Assembly (NCBI RefSeq): GCF_003226345.1
Contig: NZ_PDOF01000001.1
Coordinates: forward strand, 1,860,001 to 1,924,000
Origin: Alteribacter lacisalsi
Lineage (GTDB): Bacteria > Bacillota > Bacilli > Bacillales > Salisediminibacteriaceae
Reading direction: 5' to 3'
Length of the DNA: 64,000 nt
Part shown: one piece after another, positions 23,340-31,639 of the stretch
Layout of the letters: each line of letters starts with the position of its first letter
Position numbering within the stretch: position 1 is the stretch's first letter
Notes under the pieces: model-generated
Told to the model about the DNA's origin: nothing
Database searches by the model: none
Seen by the model: only the letters and a program-made list of their open reading frames with translations
Position numbers and translations under genes: made by a program

Positions 23340-25328
23340 ATGACACGACCAATTGAAATCGAAGATCTTAAGAATATCAATGTTCTCAACGAACCGCAGC
23401 TTTCCCCTGACGGCAGCCGTTTTGCCTACATAAGACAGACTGTGAGTGAGGATGATGAATACATCTCCCAGCTGTTTATCCAGGACATCGATTCAGATGA
23501 ACCTGTACAGTGGACGTTCGGCAAGGAACGGGTCAGCTACCCGCGCTTCTCCCCCGACGGCAAATGGCTTGCGTTTGTATCCAACCGCAAGGACAAGCCT
23601 CAGCTTTTCCTCCTTTCCACTGCCGGAGGTGAAGCAAGACAGCTCACCACCTTCAAAAATGGTGCCATGCAGCCGGTCTGGTCACCTGACAGTGCGCGGA
23701 TTCTCTTTACAACTTCTTTGGAAAAAGATGAAGAGCTCACTGCCCCTGAGGACAAAGAAAACAAGAACGAAGACACCAAAGGAAAAGAGCCCCTCGTCGT
23801 CACACGGCTCAAATACAAATCCGATGCTTCCGGCTTCCTTGATGACAGCTACAAGCAGATCGGCTTTTACTCTTTGGAAGATGATAAATCCGTTCTTCTT
23901 ACTGAAGGGGAATTTCACCATGAACCAGGCTCATGGTCCCCGGACGGCAGACAGCTTGCCTACAGCGCCAACAAAAAAGAAGAGAGCGATTACCAAATCA
24001 TCTCAGACATCTTTCTGATGGACGTGGAAGACCGGAAAGAAACCCGTCTTACTGACGGAGAAGGCGTATACTCCCAGCCATCCTTCAGCCCGGACGGCAA
24101 AAAGCTCGCCTACTTCGGTCACCAGAAGGAATATTCAGGTGCCACGCACAACAAACTGTGGATCACTGAGCTTGCCGCTGCCCACACGGAGTGCGTGACA
24201 AAAGACTGGGACGTCCATCTGGGTGATTCGGCGATCGGGGATCTCAGGTCAGGTCACCCGTCACCCGGTGCTGTCTGGAGCAAGGACGGGAAAAGCGTCT
24301 ACCTGACTGCCAGTGTGTATGGAAATACAAACTTCTACCGCGTGAACCTTGATGGCAACGCAGTAGAACTTGCCGCCGGCCGTCATCATGTATATGGCTA
24401 CGACGTTTCACCAGATAACGGGATTGCCCTTCTTGCAGTCAGCACACCGGTCAACCCCGGGGATGCGGTGCTGCTTGATCTGAATTCCGGTGAACAGCGC
24501 AGCCTAACCCGTGTCAACCAGAAATTTTTAGAGGAAGTCGCACTCTCCGAGCCTGAAGAAGTGACGTTTAAAGCAGAGGACGGCTGGGATATTCACGGCT
24601 GGGTGATGAAGCCTTACGGATACGAGGAAGGGAAGAAATACCCGACGATCCTTGAAATTCACGGTGGCCCCCACGCCATGTATGCAAACAGCTTCTTCCA
24701 CGAGCTTCAGTACCTTGCTGCATGCGGCTATGCGGTGCTTTATACGAATCCCCGGGGCGGACACGGCTATGGACAGGAATTCGTGGATGCCTGCCGAGGT
24801 GACTATGGCGGGAAGGATTATACCGATCTGATGAGTGCGACCGATCAGGCCGTTGAGAAGTTCGACTTTATTGACGCTGACCGGCTCGGTGTAACCGGAG
24901 GAAGCTACGGCGGATTTATGACCAACTGGATCGTCGCTCACACAGACCGGTTTAAAGCTGCCGCCACACTGCGTTCGATTTCCAATTGGATCAGCTTTTA
25001 CGGCGTAAGTGATATCGGCTATTTCTTCACCGAATGGGAGATCGGCGCCGACCTGATGAGCGATCCGGACAAAATGTGGGCACACTCTCCCCTGAAATAC
25101 GTTAAAAACATTGAAACACCGCTTTTGATCCTTCACGGGGAGCGGGACTTCCGCTGTCCGGTGGAGCAGGCCGAGCAGCTGTTTGTGGCACTCAAGCATC
25201 AGAAAAAAGACACTCGCTTCGTCCGCTTTCCCGGTGCCAACCACGAACTTTCCCGCAGCGGCCCGCCAAAGCTGCGCTATGCGCGCCTTAAGGAACTGGA
25301 AAACTGGTTTAACAAGTACCTTAAGTAA
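23340..25328 (+). CDS. S9 family prolyl-oligopeptidase-type peptidase (YuxL-like)
   Basis: A 662-aa cytoplasmic protein. A WD40/TolB-like beta-propeller (repeats such as QLSPDGSRFAY, RFSPDGKWLAF, SFSPDGKKLAY; about residues 15-390) is followed by an alpha/beta hydrolase. The catalytic triad can be placed: Ser522 in VTGGSYGGFM, Asp603 in HGERDFRCP and His635 in GANHELSR; HGGPHAMY forms the oxyanion region. Size and layout match the B. subtilis acylaminoacyl-peptidase homologue YuxL. It should cleave short or acylated peptides. A GAAGGAGA ribosome binding site precedes the ATG. It is monocistronic and converges on the HPr-like gene. Confidence 0.9.
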   Translation: MTRPIEIEDLKNINVLNEPQLSPDGSRFAYIRQTVSEDDEYISQLFIQDIDSDEPVQWTFGKERVSYPRFSPDGKWLAFVSNRKDKPQLFLLSTAGGEARQLTTFKNGAMQPVWSPDSARILFTTSLEKDEELTAPEDKENKNEDTKGKEPLVVTRLKYKSDASGFLDDSYKQIGFYSLEDDKSVLLTEGEFHHEPGSWSPDGRQLAYSANKKEESDYQIISDIFLMDVEDRKETRLTDGEGVYSQPSFSPDGKKLAYFGHQKEYSGATHNKLWITELAAAHTECVTKDWDVHLGDSAIGDLRSGHPSPGAVWSKDGKSVYLTASVYGNTNFYRVNLDGNAVELAAGRHHVYGYDVSPDNGIALLAVSTPVNPGDAVLLDLNSGEQRSLTRVNQKFLEEVALSEPEEVTFKAEDGWDIHGWVMKPYGYEEGKKYPTILEIHGGPHAMYANSFFHELQYLAACGYAVLYTNPRGGHGYGQEFVDACRGDYGGKDYTDLMSATDQAVEKFDFIDADRLGVTGGSYGGFMTNWIVAHTDRFKAAATLRSISNWISFYGVSDIGYFFTEWEIGADLMSDPDKMWAHSPLKYVKNIETPLLILHGERDFRCPVEQAEQLFVALKHQKKDTRFVRFPGANHELSRSGPPKLRYARLKELENWFNKYLK

Positions 25329-25341
25329 CCTTTTATATACA

Positions 25342-25372
25342 AAAACAGCGGCCCTTTTGGGACCGCTGTTTT
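25342..25372. terminator. Bidirectional terminator (S9 peptidase / HPr-like gene)
   Basis: Stem AAACAGCGG(C)CC / GGG(A)CCGCTGTTT around TTTT, with A and T tracts on both flanks. Confidence 0.8.
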
Positions 25373-25382
25373 AGTTTTGCTG

Positions 25383-25631
25383 TTATTCTGCTTTGGAAAA
25401 GTTGCGTGATTCCGTAAGTGCCTCAATAAATCCCTGTTCTGTTTCACCTTCAAAAGAAATCTCAACTTCCTGTCCCGGCTGCAGAGATAAGGCGAGAACG
25501 CCAAGCAGGCTTTTCGCATCTACCACCCAATGTTCTTTCTTGATCATAATCGTAGAATGGTACTGAGAAGCCGTGTTGACAAGTGCGCTGGCTGTTTCTG
25601 CAAAAATCGGTTTGTTCACAACTAATTTCAT
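25383..25631 (-). CDS. HPr-like protein lacking the phosphorylatable histidine
   Basis: An 82-aa protein with the full HPr fold. Aligned with HPr, the active-site segment G-I-H-A-R-P-A-T reads PIFAETAS: His15 is Phe, Arg17 is Glu and Pro18 is Thr. Phosphotransfer from enzyme I is therefore impossible. The regulatory serine segment is kept (DAKSLLGVLAL for KSIMGVMSL), so HPr kinase could still act. B. subtilis Crh also lacks His15 but has Gln and keeps ARP, so this is a different variant. The ATG at 25631 is chosen with AGGAGG 8 nt upstream. It is monocistronic and divergent from the Nudix gene. A purely regulatory role is inferred. Confidence 0.8.
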   Translation of the reverse strand: MKLVVNKPIFAETASALVNTASQYHSTIMIKKEHWVVDAKSLLGVLALSLQPGQEVEISFEGETEQGFIEALTESRNFSKAE

Positions 25632-25810
25632 CTTCATCGCCTCCTCTGACATTAATTATATTATAATGAGCTTCCTCCCGGCTGGCAATAAGGATTTTAA
25701 GACCGGCAGAAAGGAGTTTTTATTTGTGCATGCCTATCCTTCTCTGTTTTCCCTCTGTTCTGGTAAACTGAAACTTACAAGTGAAATCCAGACGAAGGAG
25801 ACTGTTCAAG

Positions 25811-26434
25811 ATGAAACCAAGTAACTCAAAACTGTACAATCATTTCAAAAACAGGCGTGCCAGCCTCCTGGATGCAGAACAGTACCGCTCTTTTGCCATT
25901 TTTGTTCCGTTGATCTATAAAGACAACGAACCCTGTCTTCTTTTTCAGGTACGGGGCGAAGAAATACGGCAGCCAGGGGAAATCTGTTTTCCCGGAGGAA
26001 AAGTGGACCCTGAAGATCCTTCTGCAGAATCCGCTGCCGTCCGGGAACTCATTGAAGAAATTGGGGTGTCACAGGAGCAGGTCTCTGTGTATGGCCAGCT
26101 TGACTACATGATTACTCCTTATAAGTTCAACATTTACCCGTTTATCGGTGAAATTGCCACCGATGCAAAAATGAAGCTTAATCCGGCTGAAGTCCAGGAT
26201 GTGTTTACCGTACCGGTCCGTGCGCTTCAGGAGATGGAGCCGAGTACGTATAACATTTACCATGAAGTCCAGCCGGAAGAGGCGTTCCCATATCACCTGA
26301 TCCCCGGAGGCAAAAACTACGACTGGCGTACAGGTGTGGTGCACGAGCATTTCTACGAGTACCAGGGCCGGGTAATCTGGGGACTTACCGCGCGTATCTT
26401 AAAGCACGTACTTCACGTGCTCCCAAAGCAGTAA
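25811..26434 (+). CDS. Nudix hydrolase, CoA-pyrophosphatase type
   Basis: A 207-aa soluble protein. The region LLFQVRGEEIRQPGEICFPG followed by GKVDPEDPSAESAAVRELIE and EIGV contains both the UPF0035 motif that marks coenzyme-A diphosphatases and the Nudix box with the metal-binding RELIEE. It should cleave CoA or oxidised CoA to 4'-phosphopantetheine and 3',5'-ADP. The ATG at 25811 is used because GAAGGAGA precedes it and the ten upstream residues are a basic run (KSRRRRLF) unlike the family. Monocistronic, followed by a strong terminator. Confidence 0.88.
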   Translation: MKPSNSKLYNHFKNRRASLLDAEQYRSFAIFVPLIYKDNEPCLLFQVRGEEIRQPGEICFPGGKVDPEDPSAESAAVRELIEEIGVSQEQVSVYGQLDYMITPYKFNIYPFIGEIATDAKMKLNPAEVQDVFTVPVRALQEMEPSTYNIYHEVQPEEAFPYHLIPGGKNYDWRTGVVHEHFYEYQGRVIWGLTARILKHVLHVLPKQ

Positions 26435-26455
26435 ATGGCAATATACGCACTGAAA

Positions 26456-26484
26456 AAGCGGATGTCCCCATTGGACATCCGCTT
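26456..26484. terminator. Bidirectional terminator (Nudix / yrhC)
   Basis: Perfect 12-bp stem AAGCGGATGTCC / GGACATCCGCTT with a 5-nt loop, preceded by AAAAA and followed by GGTTTATTATT. Confidence 0.85.
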
Positions 26485-26493
26485 GGTTTATTA

Positions 26494-26736
26494 TTATGAT
26501 GCTTCGCCTTCGTTCAGTTTCTTCTGATTGAACATAGCAATTCTATGATAAACAACAGCCAGAACCAGGACGGCCATATTCATTGCCACGTACAATGTCT
26601 GACTTTCTGTGGCCAGCGCTTCTGTCGGGATGAGCAGCCCGATAAACATAAAGATACTCAAGCTCAGAAGAACAAACGCGTAACGCTTATAGTCAGTCAC
26701 TTTATCTTTCAGCACTTTAATCTGCTTGTCTGCCAT
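26494..26736 (-). CDS. yrhC: YrhC-like small membrane protein
   Basis: An 80-aa protein: a basic N-terminus (KQIKVLKDKVTDYKRYAFVL), two transmembrane helices (about residues 19-37 and 47-65) and a charged tail. It matches the YrhC-like family (PF14143) in length and layout. In B. subtilis yrhC closes the mtnN-mccA-mccB-yrhC operon of methionine-to-cysteine conversion; here it also follows mtnN, but mccA and mccB are missing and a truncated repeat lies between. Function unknown. Confidence 0.8.
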   Translation of the reverse strand: MADKQIKVLKDKVTDYKRYAFVLLSLSIFMFIGLLIPTEALATESQTLYVAMNMAVLVLAVVYHRIAMFNQKKLNEGEAS

Positions 26737-26899
26737 CGATGCTCACCTCTCTCGCTGTCTCTTAAACAAGTATAACATGCGAGCAGCACGAACCGGGATG
26801 GGAAATACCACCAGATAAAAGATGGCGCAACTCCTATTAAAACCTTTTTTATAATAGACAGTCCTGAAAATGACTGAACAGATGTTCCGCTTCTTATTC

Positions 26900-26962
26900 C
26901 GCTACAGGCGGACGCTTTCCGCAGGTCTGGCTTCAGCCTCCTCGGAAAAATCGCCCTGCGGA
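26900..26962. repeat. Truncated copy of the GC-rich intergenic repeat (R2)
   Basis: It keeps the left part only: GGCGGACGCTTTCCGC, then GGCTTCAGCCTCCTCGG, then AAAAATCGCCCTGCGG. The right end is missing. It lies between mtnN and yrhC. Confidence 0.75.
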
Positions 26963-26974
26963 TCATCTGAATTT

Positions 26975-27676
26975 CTATTGCTGCTGTCTAAGTTCCTCAA
27001 GCATTAAAAGTACATGGCGGGCGGAATTAACGGAAGCTGTTTCAAGAAACTCGTCGTAGGACATTTTGGCATCCTTCCCTGCGATGTCAGACAGGGAACG
27101 GATAATCACAAACGGACACTGAAACTGGTGGCATACCTGTGCAATAGCTCCTGCCTCCATTTCAGAGCAGTACGGATCCTTAAAACGTTTACGGACCTCT
27201 TCCACACGCTGATGGTCGCTCATAAAGGAGTCCCCGGAGATGATCAGTCCCGGAACCGCACGAACGCCGACTTCTTCTGCGCAACGCTTCGCAATGACCA
27301 TCAGATCTTCATCCGGCTCGTAGAATGCCGGCATGCGCGGCACCTGGCCGAATTCATAACCAAATACAGTCGCATCCACATCGTTGTAGCGCACCTCGGT
27401 GGAAATGACCACATCACCCACTGCCAGTTCACTGTGAAACCCTCCGGCAGAGCCGGTATTAATAATCGCATCTGTATGATAAAGCTGATTCATAAGGGTG
27501 GTACTGATTGCGGCGTTTACCTTGCCGATTCCCGACTTGGCCAGAACGACTTCCACGCCCTGAAGTTTTCCCAAAAAGAACTCACAGCCTGCAATCACCT
27601 GCTCGTCCCTGATATTCATCTTTTTCTTCAGCAGTTCTACTTCTTCTTCCATGGCACCAATAATCCCAACAGTCAT
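26975..27676 (-). CDS. mtnN: 5'-methylthioadenosine/S-adenosylhomocysteine nucleosidase
   Basis: A 233-aa protein of the purine-nucleoside-phosphorylase superfamily. The start [20 protein letters not shown] with its catalytic Glu, [47 protein letters not shown] and RSLSDIAG (general-acid Asp) are all typical of MtnN/Pfs. It removes adenine from MTA and SAH, freeing them for recycling, and is the first step towards autoinducer-2 or methionine salvage. A GGAAAGAAAGG ribosome binding site precedes the ATG. The usual operon partners yrrT and mccAB are not adjacent. Confidence 0.95.
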   Translation of the reverse strand: MTVGIIGAMEEEVELLKKKMNIRDEQVIAGCEFFLGKLQGVEVVLAKSGIGKVNAAISTTLMNQLYHTDAIINTGSAGGFHSELAVGDVVISTEVRYNDVDATVFGYEFGQVPRMPAFYEPDEDLMVIAKRCAEEVGVRAVPGLIISGDSFMSDHQRVEEVRKRFKDPYCSEMEAGAIAQVCHQFQCPFVIIRSLSDIAGKDAKMSYDEFLETASVNSARHVLLMLEELRQQQ

Positions 27677-27750
27677 ATGGCATGTCCTTTCTTTCCGGAG
27701 ATTGCGCCTGTTCCTTTGCTTGTCGAATGATTACTGGCCTATAAAGCTTC

Positions 27751-27790
27751 AGTCGGACGCTTTCCGCTGGAGCCGCCTTCCGCTTCATAA
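27751..27790. repeat. Internally deleted copy of the intergenic repeat (R3)
   Basis: Only the two ends remain, joined directly: CGGACGCTTTCCGC followed at once by TGGAGCCGCCTTCCGCTTCATAA. This defines the element's left and right boundaries. It lies 5' of mtnN. Confidence 0.7.
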
Positions 27791-27844
27791 ATTAATAAGT
27801 CATTTCCAGCAATCAATACAAAAAGTTCTTTGTTTAGAAACCGG

Positions 27845-27880
27845 GGCACCAGCTTTCTAAGGCAATGTGAAGCTGGTGCC
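27845..27880 (-). terminator. Hairpin after the glutamate symporter gene
   Basis: Perfect 11-bp stem GGCACCAGCTT / AAGCTGGTGCC with a 14-nt loop; the minus-strand T tract is weak. Confidence 0.6.
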
Positions 27881-27943
27881 TCAAGCGCATCCTGATCGTT
27901 TCCCACATTTTATCATAGCCGATCCTTATAGTCCGGACAAGAG

Positions 27944-29356
27944 TTATTTCCGTCCGAAATACAAGAGGCCTACCAGTAGCCAGAACAAGGTAACCACAGA
28001 TGCAAGGATGAGTACAGCTACCGGACCGAACTGAAAGATGAGCGGCAGCGAGGCTGCTGTAAACAGCCCGCCTCCAACAAAGGGTTCAAACAGGATCTGT
28101 TTGTATCCGAAACCTTCCAGAGCAGGTGTCCGATTATCCGGGTCAGCCACTTTCATGAGAAGCAGTCCGGTGGCGGTAATACCGGTAGCCTGTCCAAAGT
28201 CCCCGATCCCACGTTCAAACCAGTATGTGGGAATCATTTTTGGAGCGAGAAAGATAAAGGCCAGTACGTTCCAGACAACCCCTGCTACTGCAAGCGTGAC
28301 AAAGGCGGCAAAGTTTTCACCAATTACAGCCAGAGACACGGTTGCCAGTGCACTGACAATCAAAATGTCCAGAGAGAAACCGCTGATCCGGTTGATCATC
28401 TTTCTGTCAATCAGACGGAACCGGTCGTACTTATCTGAAATCAGCTGTGTAATGATCCCGCCGACCATGGCGAGAGGAAACAGAGGTACATAAATCATCA
28501 GATAAGTATCTGTCCACGGCCCCCAAGTGAAAGCTTCAAGCAGGATCAGGCCTTCAAGCAGGAAGAATCCAATGAGAATCGCGATGCCAACGTAGGCAAT
28601 GTGGAGTGACAAAGGCTCGATTGACTCCGGGCGTGTCGTAAGCTCACCGGCACTGTCGCGGTTTTCAAGCTCAACGATACCATTGCGGCCTTCACTTGAA
28701 AGTCCCTGTCGCTGCCCGCCGATTTCCTTTGCCCGTCCGGTACGGGCTCCCCAGTTGATGAGGATTATACCGACGATAACCCCCGTCAGAATACCGATGG
28801 TAGCAAGACCGATGGCAAGATCGGCACCTTCTTCAAACCCAAGCTCTGTAAACGTTCCGCTGAGACCTGCAGCTGTTCCGTGTCCACCCACAAAACTGAT
28901 TTCGATCAGGGCACCGGCCATCGGATTGACACCGAATACCGGGGCAAGCAGAAAAATTGCCAGCAGGAGACCGACCACGTACTGTCCCCACGATACCATC
29001 TGTCCCATGGCAACCTGAGGTCCACCGATGATCCATACTTTTTTGAGACTCGGCAGGGTTTTACCGAGGAACAGTGATGCGAATACAATGTTAATAAACA
29101 GGCCGGGAAGTTCCGACCAGACTTCCACTACTTCCGGCGGCACAACGCCGTTAACAAGGAAGAAATCATCTGTTGTGAACAGGCCCACGATCCGGCCGAA
29201 TATTTCCGGCCCGAACAGCAGGGCAAGAAGTCCTGCAATGATAGAAGAAGGTAAAAATAATTTTTGCAGAAGTGGTGAAAACACACGAATCCATTTTCCA
29301 ATAACGATAAAGAGGCCAAGAATAATAAAAGCGAGTCCAACCATTTCCGGCGACAT
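27944..29356 (-). CDS. Sodium/glutamate symporter family transporter (GltS-type)
   Basis: A 470-aa membrane protein with ten or more helices in two inverted halves, linked by a hydrophilic loop (about residues 210-245, GGQRQGLSSEGRNGI). EISFVGGHGTAAGLSGTF in the first half and ERGIGDFGQATGITATGLLL in the second are the paired re-entrant signatures of the GltS family (PF03616). Na+-driven uptake suits an alkaliphile living on a sodium gradient. The ATG at 29356 is used because GGGAGGG stands 8 nt upstream and the first helix starts there. It sits in the place where B. subtilis has pbpI/yrrT/mtnN-type genes. Confidence 0.88.
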   Translation of the reverse strand: MSPEMVGLAFIILGLFIVIGKWIRVFSPLLQKLFLPSSIIAGLLALLFGPEIFGRIVGLFTTDDFFLVNGVVPPEVVEVWSELPGLFINIVFASLFLGKTLPSLKKVWIIGGPQVAMGQMVSWGQYVVGLLLAIFLLAPVFGVNPMAGALIEISFVGGHGTAAGLSGTFTELGFEEGADLAIGLATIGILTGVIVGIILINWGARTGRAKEIGGQRQGLSSEGRNGIVELENRDSAGELTTRPESIEPLSLHIAYVGIAILIGFFLLEGLILLEAFTWGPWTDTYLMIYVPLFPLAMVGGIITQLISDKYDRFRLIDRKMINRISGFSLDILIVSALATVSLAVIGENFAAFVTLAVAGVVWNVLAFIFLAPKMIPTYWFERGIGDFGQATGITATGLLLMKVADPDNRTPALEGFGYKQILFEPFVGGGLFTAASLPLIFQFGPVAVLILASVVTLFWLLVGLLYFGRK

Positions 29357-29456
29357 CAAAATCCCTCCCGTGACAGTTCCTTTGTTTTTTTCCTGTTGAA
29401 TAAATGTTAAATTTAGTATGCTTAATAAATTTGATTCTAAAAAAGGAGTTTTCAAT

Positions 29457-29663
29457 GTGATCCTTCATACAGACAGTATAAAAGATAAAATTGAATTTTT
29501 TGAAGCCGCCTCACTTGTAAAACTGGAAAACCAGATTCAGCGGAAAATTGATGACAACCAGGCTCTTATGCTGGGCGTCCACCATGTTTCCCACCAGGTA
29601 ACCCAAACAGAAAAAGGACAGAGAATATACAGTGCTGTTGTCCACTTCAAGAAGTCCGTATAA
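29457..29663 (+). CDS. yrzA: YrzA-like protein (DUF2536)
   Basis: A 68-aa soluble protein with DKIEFFEAASLVKLENQIQR, an Ala-Leu-Met-Leu strand and the end VTQTEKGQRIYSAVVHFK, matching the short YrzA family. GTG at 29457 is selected because AAAAGGAG lies 8 nt upstream; upstream codons of the frame would be part of the promoter of the divergent symporter. Function unknown. In B. subtilis yrzA lies in the same neighbourhood. Confidence 0.8.
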   Translation: MILHTDSIKDKIEFFEAASLVKLENQIQRKIDDNQALMLGVHHVSHQVTQTEKGQRIYSAVVHFKKSV

Positions 29664-29699
29664 ATTATGTAAACAGCAGTACTCCGTCTTTTAAACAGT

Positions 29700-29750
29700 A
29701 AAAGGGTGTCAGTCAGGTTTATCTACCACCTTTCTGAACACCCTTTTTTT
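29700..29750. terminator. Bidirectional terminator (yrzA / yrrS)
   Basis: Stem AAAGGGTGT / ACACCCTTT with inner CAG / CTG pairing and a long T tract on plus. Confidence 0.8.
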
Positions 29751-29760
29751 CTCATGATGT

Positions 29761-30579
29761 TTAACTGTGAGGGTTATAGTCCAGCCTTTCAACTGACACA
29801 GGCTTCCATCCCTCATTATCTACCCATTCAATACGGACTTTAAACGGAGTATCTTTATCCTCCGGCAGGCTGACCGTACCGATTGCGCTCTGCTGGTCCC
29901 CTCCATTACGAACCCACCACATACTCATCTCACTTTCATTGATACCTGTGGCGTAGGCGAATGCTTCACGCATTTCATTCCAGTTCGTACCATCGCGGGT
30001 CCAGTCCGCCTGGAACTGCCCTTCAGCAAAATTCTGCTGTGTTCCAATTGGAGACCATTCATCATCCGATGAAGAATCCCCGCCGTTTCCATCGTCCTCT
30101 TCTGTACCATTCGCATCTTCAGAAGACTCTTCCGATCCATTTTCTTCGGAGCTTTCATCTTCAGTGCCGTTTTCTTCAGAACTTTCATCTTCAGTGCCGT
30201 TTTCGTCCTCAGTTCCGTTTTCTCCGCTGCTTCCGTTTTCACCGTTTTCTTCATCTGCGGCGGTTTCATCCTCGTCGTTTCCGGAAGCAGTTTCAGAACC
30301 GTCTGTGTCGAATTCGTCTTCACTTTCACCTGATTCCTCTTCCGGCTCGTCCTCTTCGATTGCTTCTTCTTCATCCTGTTCCTGTGCTGTATTGTTTTCG
30401 TCCTGATCTTCATCTCCTGCAGTCGGTGTGGATCCACCGCCGCCGAAAAGTGTCATTCCCCCGACGACAAATATAGACACGACTACGAGAACGATTGCGA
30501 TATTCAGGAATCTGTTTAATCTCTGCTTTTTTCTCATATCAGCCCTGTTCGGGCCGCCATAAGTTCCATACTGAGCCAT
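29761..30579 (-). CDS. yrrS: YrrS-family membrane-anchored acidic protein (DUF1510)
   Basis: A 272-aa protein. The basic cytoplasmic N-terminus ends in RKKQRLNRFLN, followed by one transmembrane helix (about residues 27-46). A very acidic, Ser/Glu/Asp/Asn/Gly-rich extracellular linker (about residues 55-175) follows, then a C-terminal DUF1510 domain (FQADWTRDGTNWNEMREAFA onward). The linker contains 10-residue units NGTEDESSEE repeated in tandem, visible as a 30-bp DNA repeat near 30140-30215. Long acidic linkers in exported proteins are usual in salt-adapted bacteria. Its B. subtilis partner pbpI (class B PBP) is not next to it; greA is the upstream neighbour instead. Confidence 0.85.
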   Translation of the reverse strand: MAQYGTYGGPNRADMRKKQRLNRFLNIAIVLVVVSIFVVGGMTLFGGGGSTPTAGDEDQDENNTAQEQDEEEAIEEDEPEEESGESEDEFDTDGSETASGNDEDETAADEENGENGSSGENGTEDENGTEDESSEENGTEDESSEENGSEESSEDANGTEEDDGNGGDSSSDDEWSPIGTQQNFAEGQFQADWTRDGTNWNEMREAFAYATGINESEMSMWWVRNGGDQQSAIGTVSLPEDKDTPFKVRIEWVDNEGWKPVSVERLDYNPHS

Positions 30580-30747
30580 GTTTTCCCCTCCTTTGCGGCA
30601 AGCTCATACACGGCTATTATAGCCCATTCGGCAACATTTTTCGAGAACCTTTTGCCCTGAAAGACTGCCTTTACGACAATTTTACACGATCAGGTGCCGG
30701 CTTGCCGCCTGACGCAGATGATTATGAAATGAGCCGGAAATAACAAA

Positions 30748-30772
30748 AGGCGCCCTGATCTGCAGGGCGCCT
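30748..30772 (-). terminator. Terminator of greA
   Basis: Perfect 10-bp stem AGGCGCCCTG / CAGGGCGCCT; on minus it runs into TTTTGTT. Confidence 0.85.
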
Positions 30773-30790
30773 CAACAACTGGGATAGTTA

Positions 30791-31264
30791 TCAGCTTACT
30801 TCAATAATCTCCACTTCCATATCGCCACCCGGTGTCTGAACACTGACCTTGTCTCCAATCGTTTTGCCGAGGAGACTTTGAGCCATCGGTGAATCGTTTG
30901 AAATTTTACCTTCCATCGGGTCTGCTTCCGCTCGTCCGACAATCTGGTAGCTTTCTTCTTCACCATCAGGAAGCTCCTTGAACTTAACGGATTTACCGAG
31001 GCCTACGATACTGGAATTGTCTGCATCTTCCTCAATGATTTCCGCATTGCGGATCATTTTCTCGAGCTGATTGATGCGTCCTTCTACGAAAGCCTGCTCT
31101 TCTTTTGCAGAATCGTATTCGGAGTTCTCGGAAAGATCTCCGAAATCTCGGGCTACTTTTATTCGTTCAACGACTTCCTTGCGTCGCTCCGTTTTCAAGT
31201 ATTCAAGTTCTTTCTCTAATTTCACTTTACCTTCTTCTGTCATATAATGCTTTTCTTCTGCCAT
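30791..31264 (-). CDS. greA: Transcript cleavage factor GreA
   Basis: A 157-aa protein. The N-terminal coiled coil (about residues 8-75) carries the tip signature [18 protein letters not shown] with the acidic DLSEN residues that enter the RNA-polymerase secondary channel. The C-terminal FKBP-like domain shows [19 protein letters not shown]. It rescues backtracked polymerase by stimulating RNA cleavage. Start with a good ribosome binding site (GGAGG, 11 nt). It is downstream of udk, separated by a 375-bp gap. Confidence 0.97.
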   Translation of the reverse strand: MAEEKHYMTEEGKVKLEKELEYLKTERRKEVVERIKVARDFGDLSENSEYDSAKEEQAFVEGRINQLEKMIRNAEIIEEDADNSSIVGLGKSVKFKELPDGEEESYQIVGRAEADPMEGKISNDSPMAQSLLGKTIGDKVSVQTPGGDMEVEIIEVS

Positions 31265-31639
31265 GGTCTTTCACTCCTCCAAACAATTTGTTCCACAAGC
31301 GAACGCTTTCATATTTTAAGGGCCATTTTACACGAATAGGGTGCCAGCGTCCATTTACGGACACGCCCCGTAATTAAGACATATGAACCTTTCGGGTAAA
31401 AATGAACAAATTCTCATAAAGACAGCGATTGACTGCAGTGCCTGCTGACTGAACGTTCACGCCATAGACATACTGCGCGCTTGCTTGCGTAAGAATAGGT
31501 TCTAGCATAAAGGGATTTTAAGTAAAACGCAAACAGAATCACCCAAGGCTAAATATAAATAAACGCCCAGCGCCCTTTTGTCAGGACGCTGAACTTTTGA
31601 TCGTGTTAAGGAAAGTCTGTGCGTTTCCTCCTAATCCTA
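31265..31639. other. 375-bp gap between udk and greA
   Basis: No gene is supported on either strand. It contains a probable udk terminator (31568-31592) and must contain the greA promoter. Nothing else is recognised. Confidence 0.5.
31568..31592 (-). terminator. Probable terminator of the trmR-udk operon
   Basis: Stem CAGCGTCC / GGGCGCTG (one mismatch); on minus it is followed by GGCGTTTATTTA. Confidence 0.5.
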
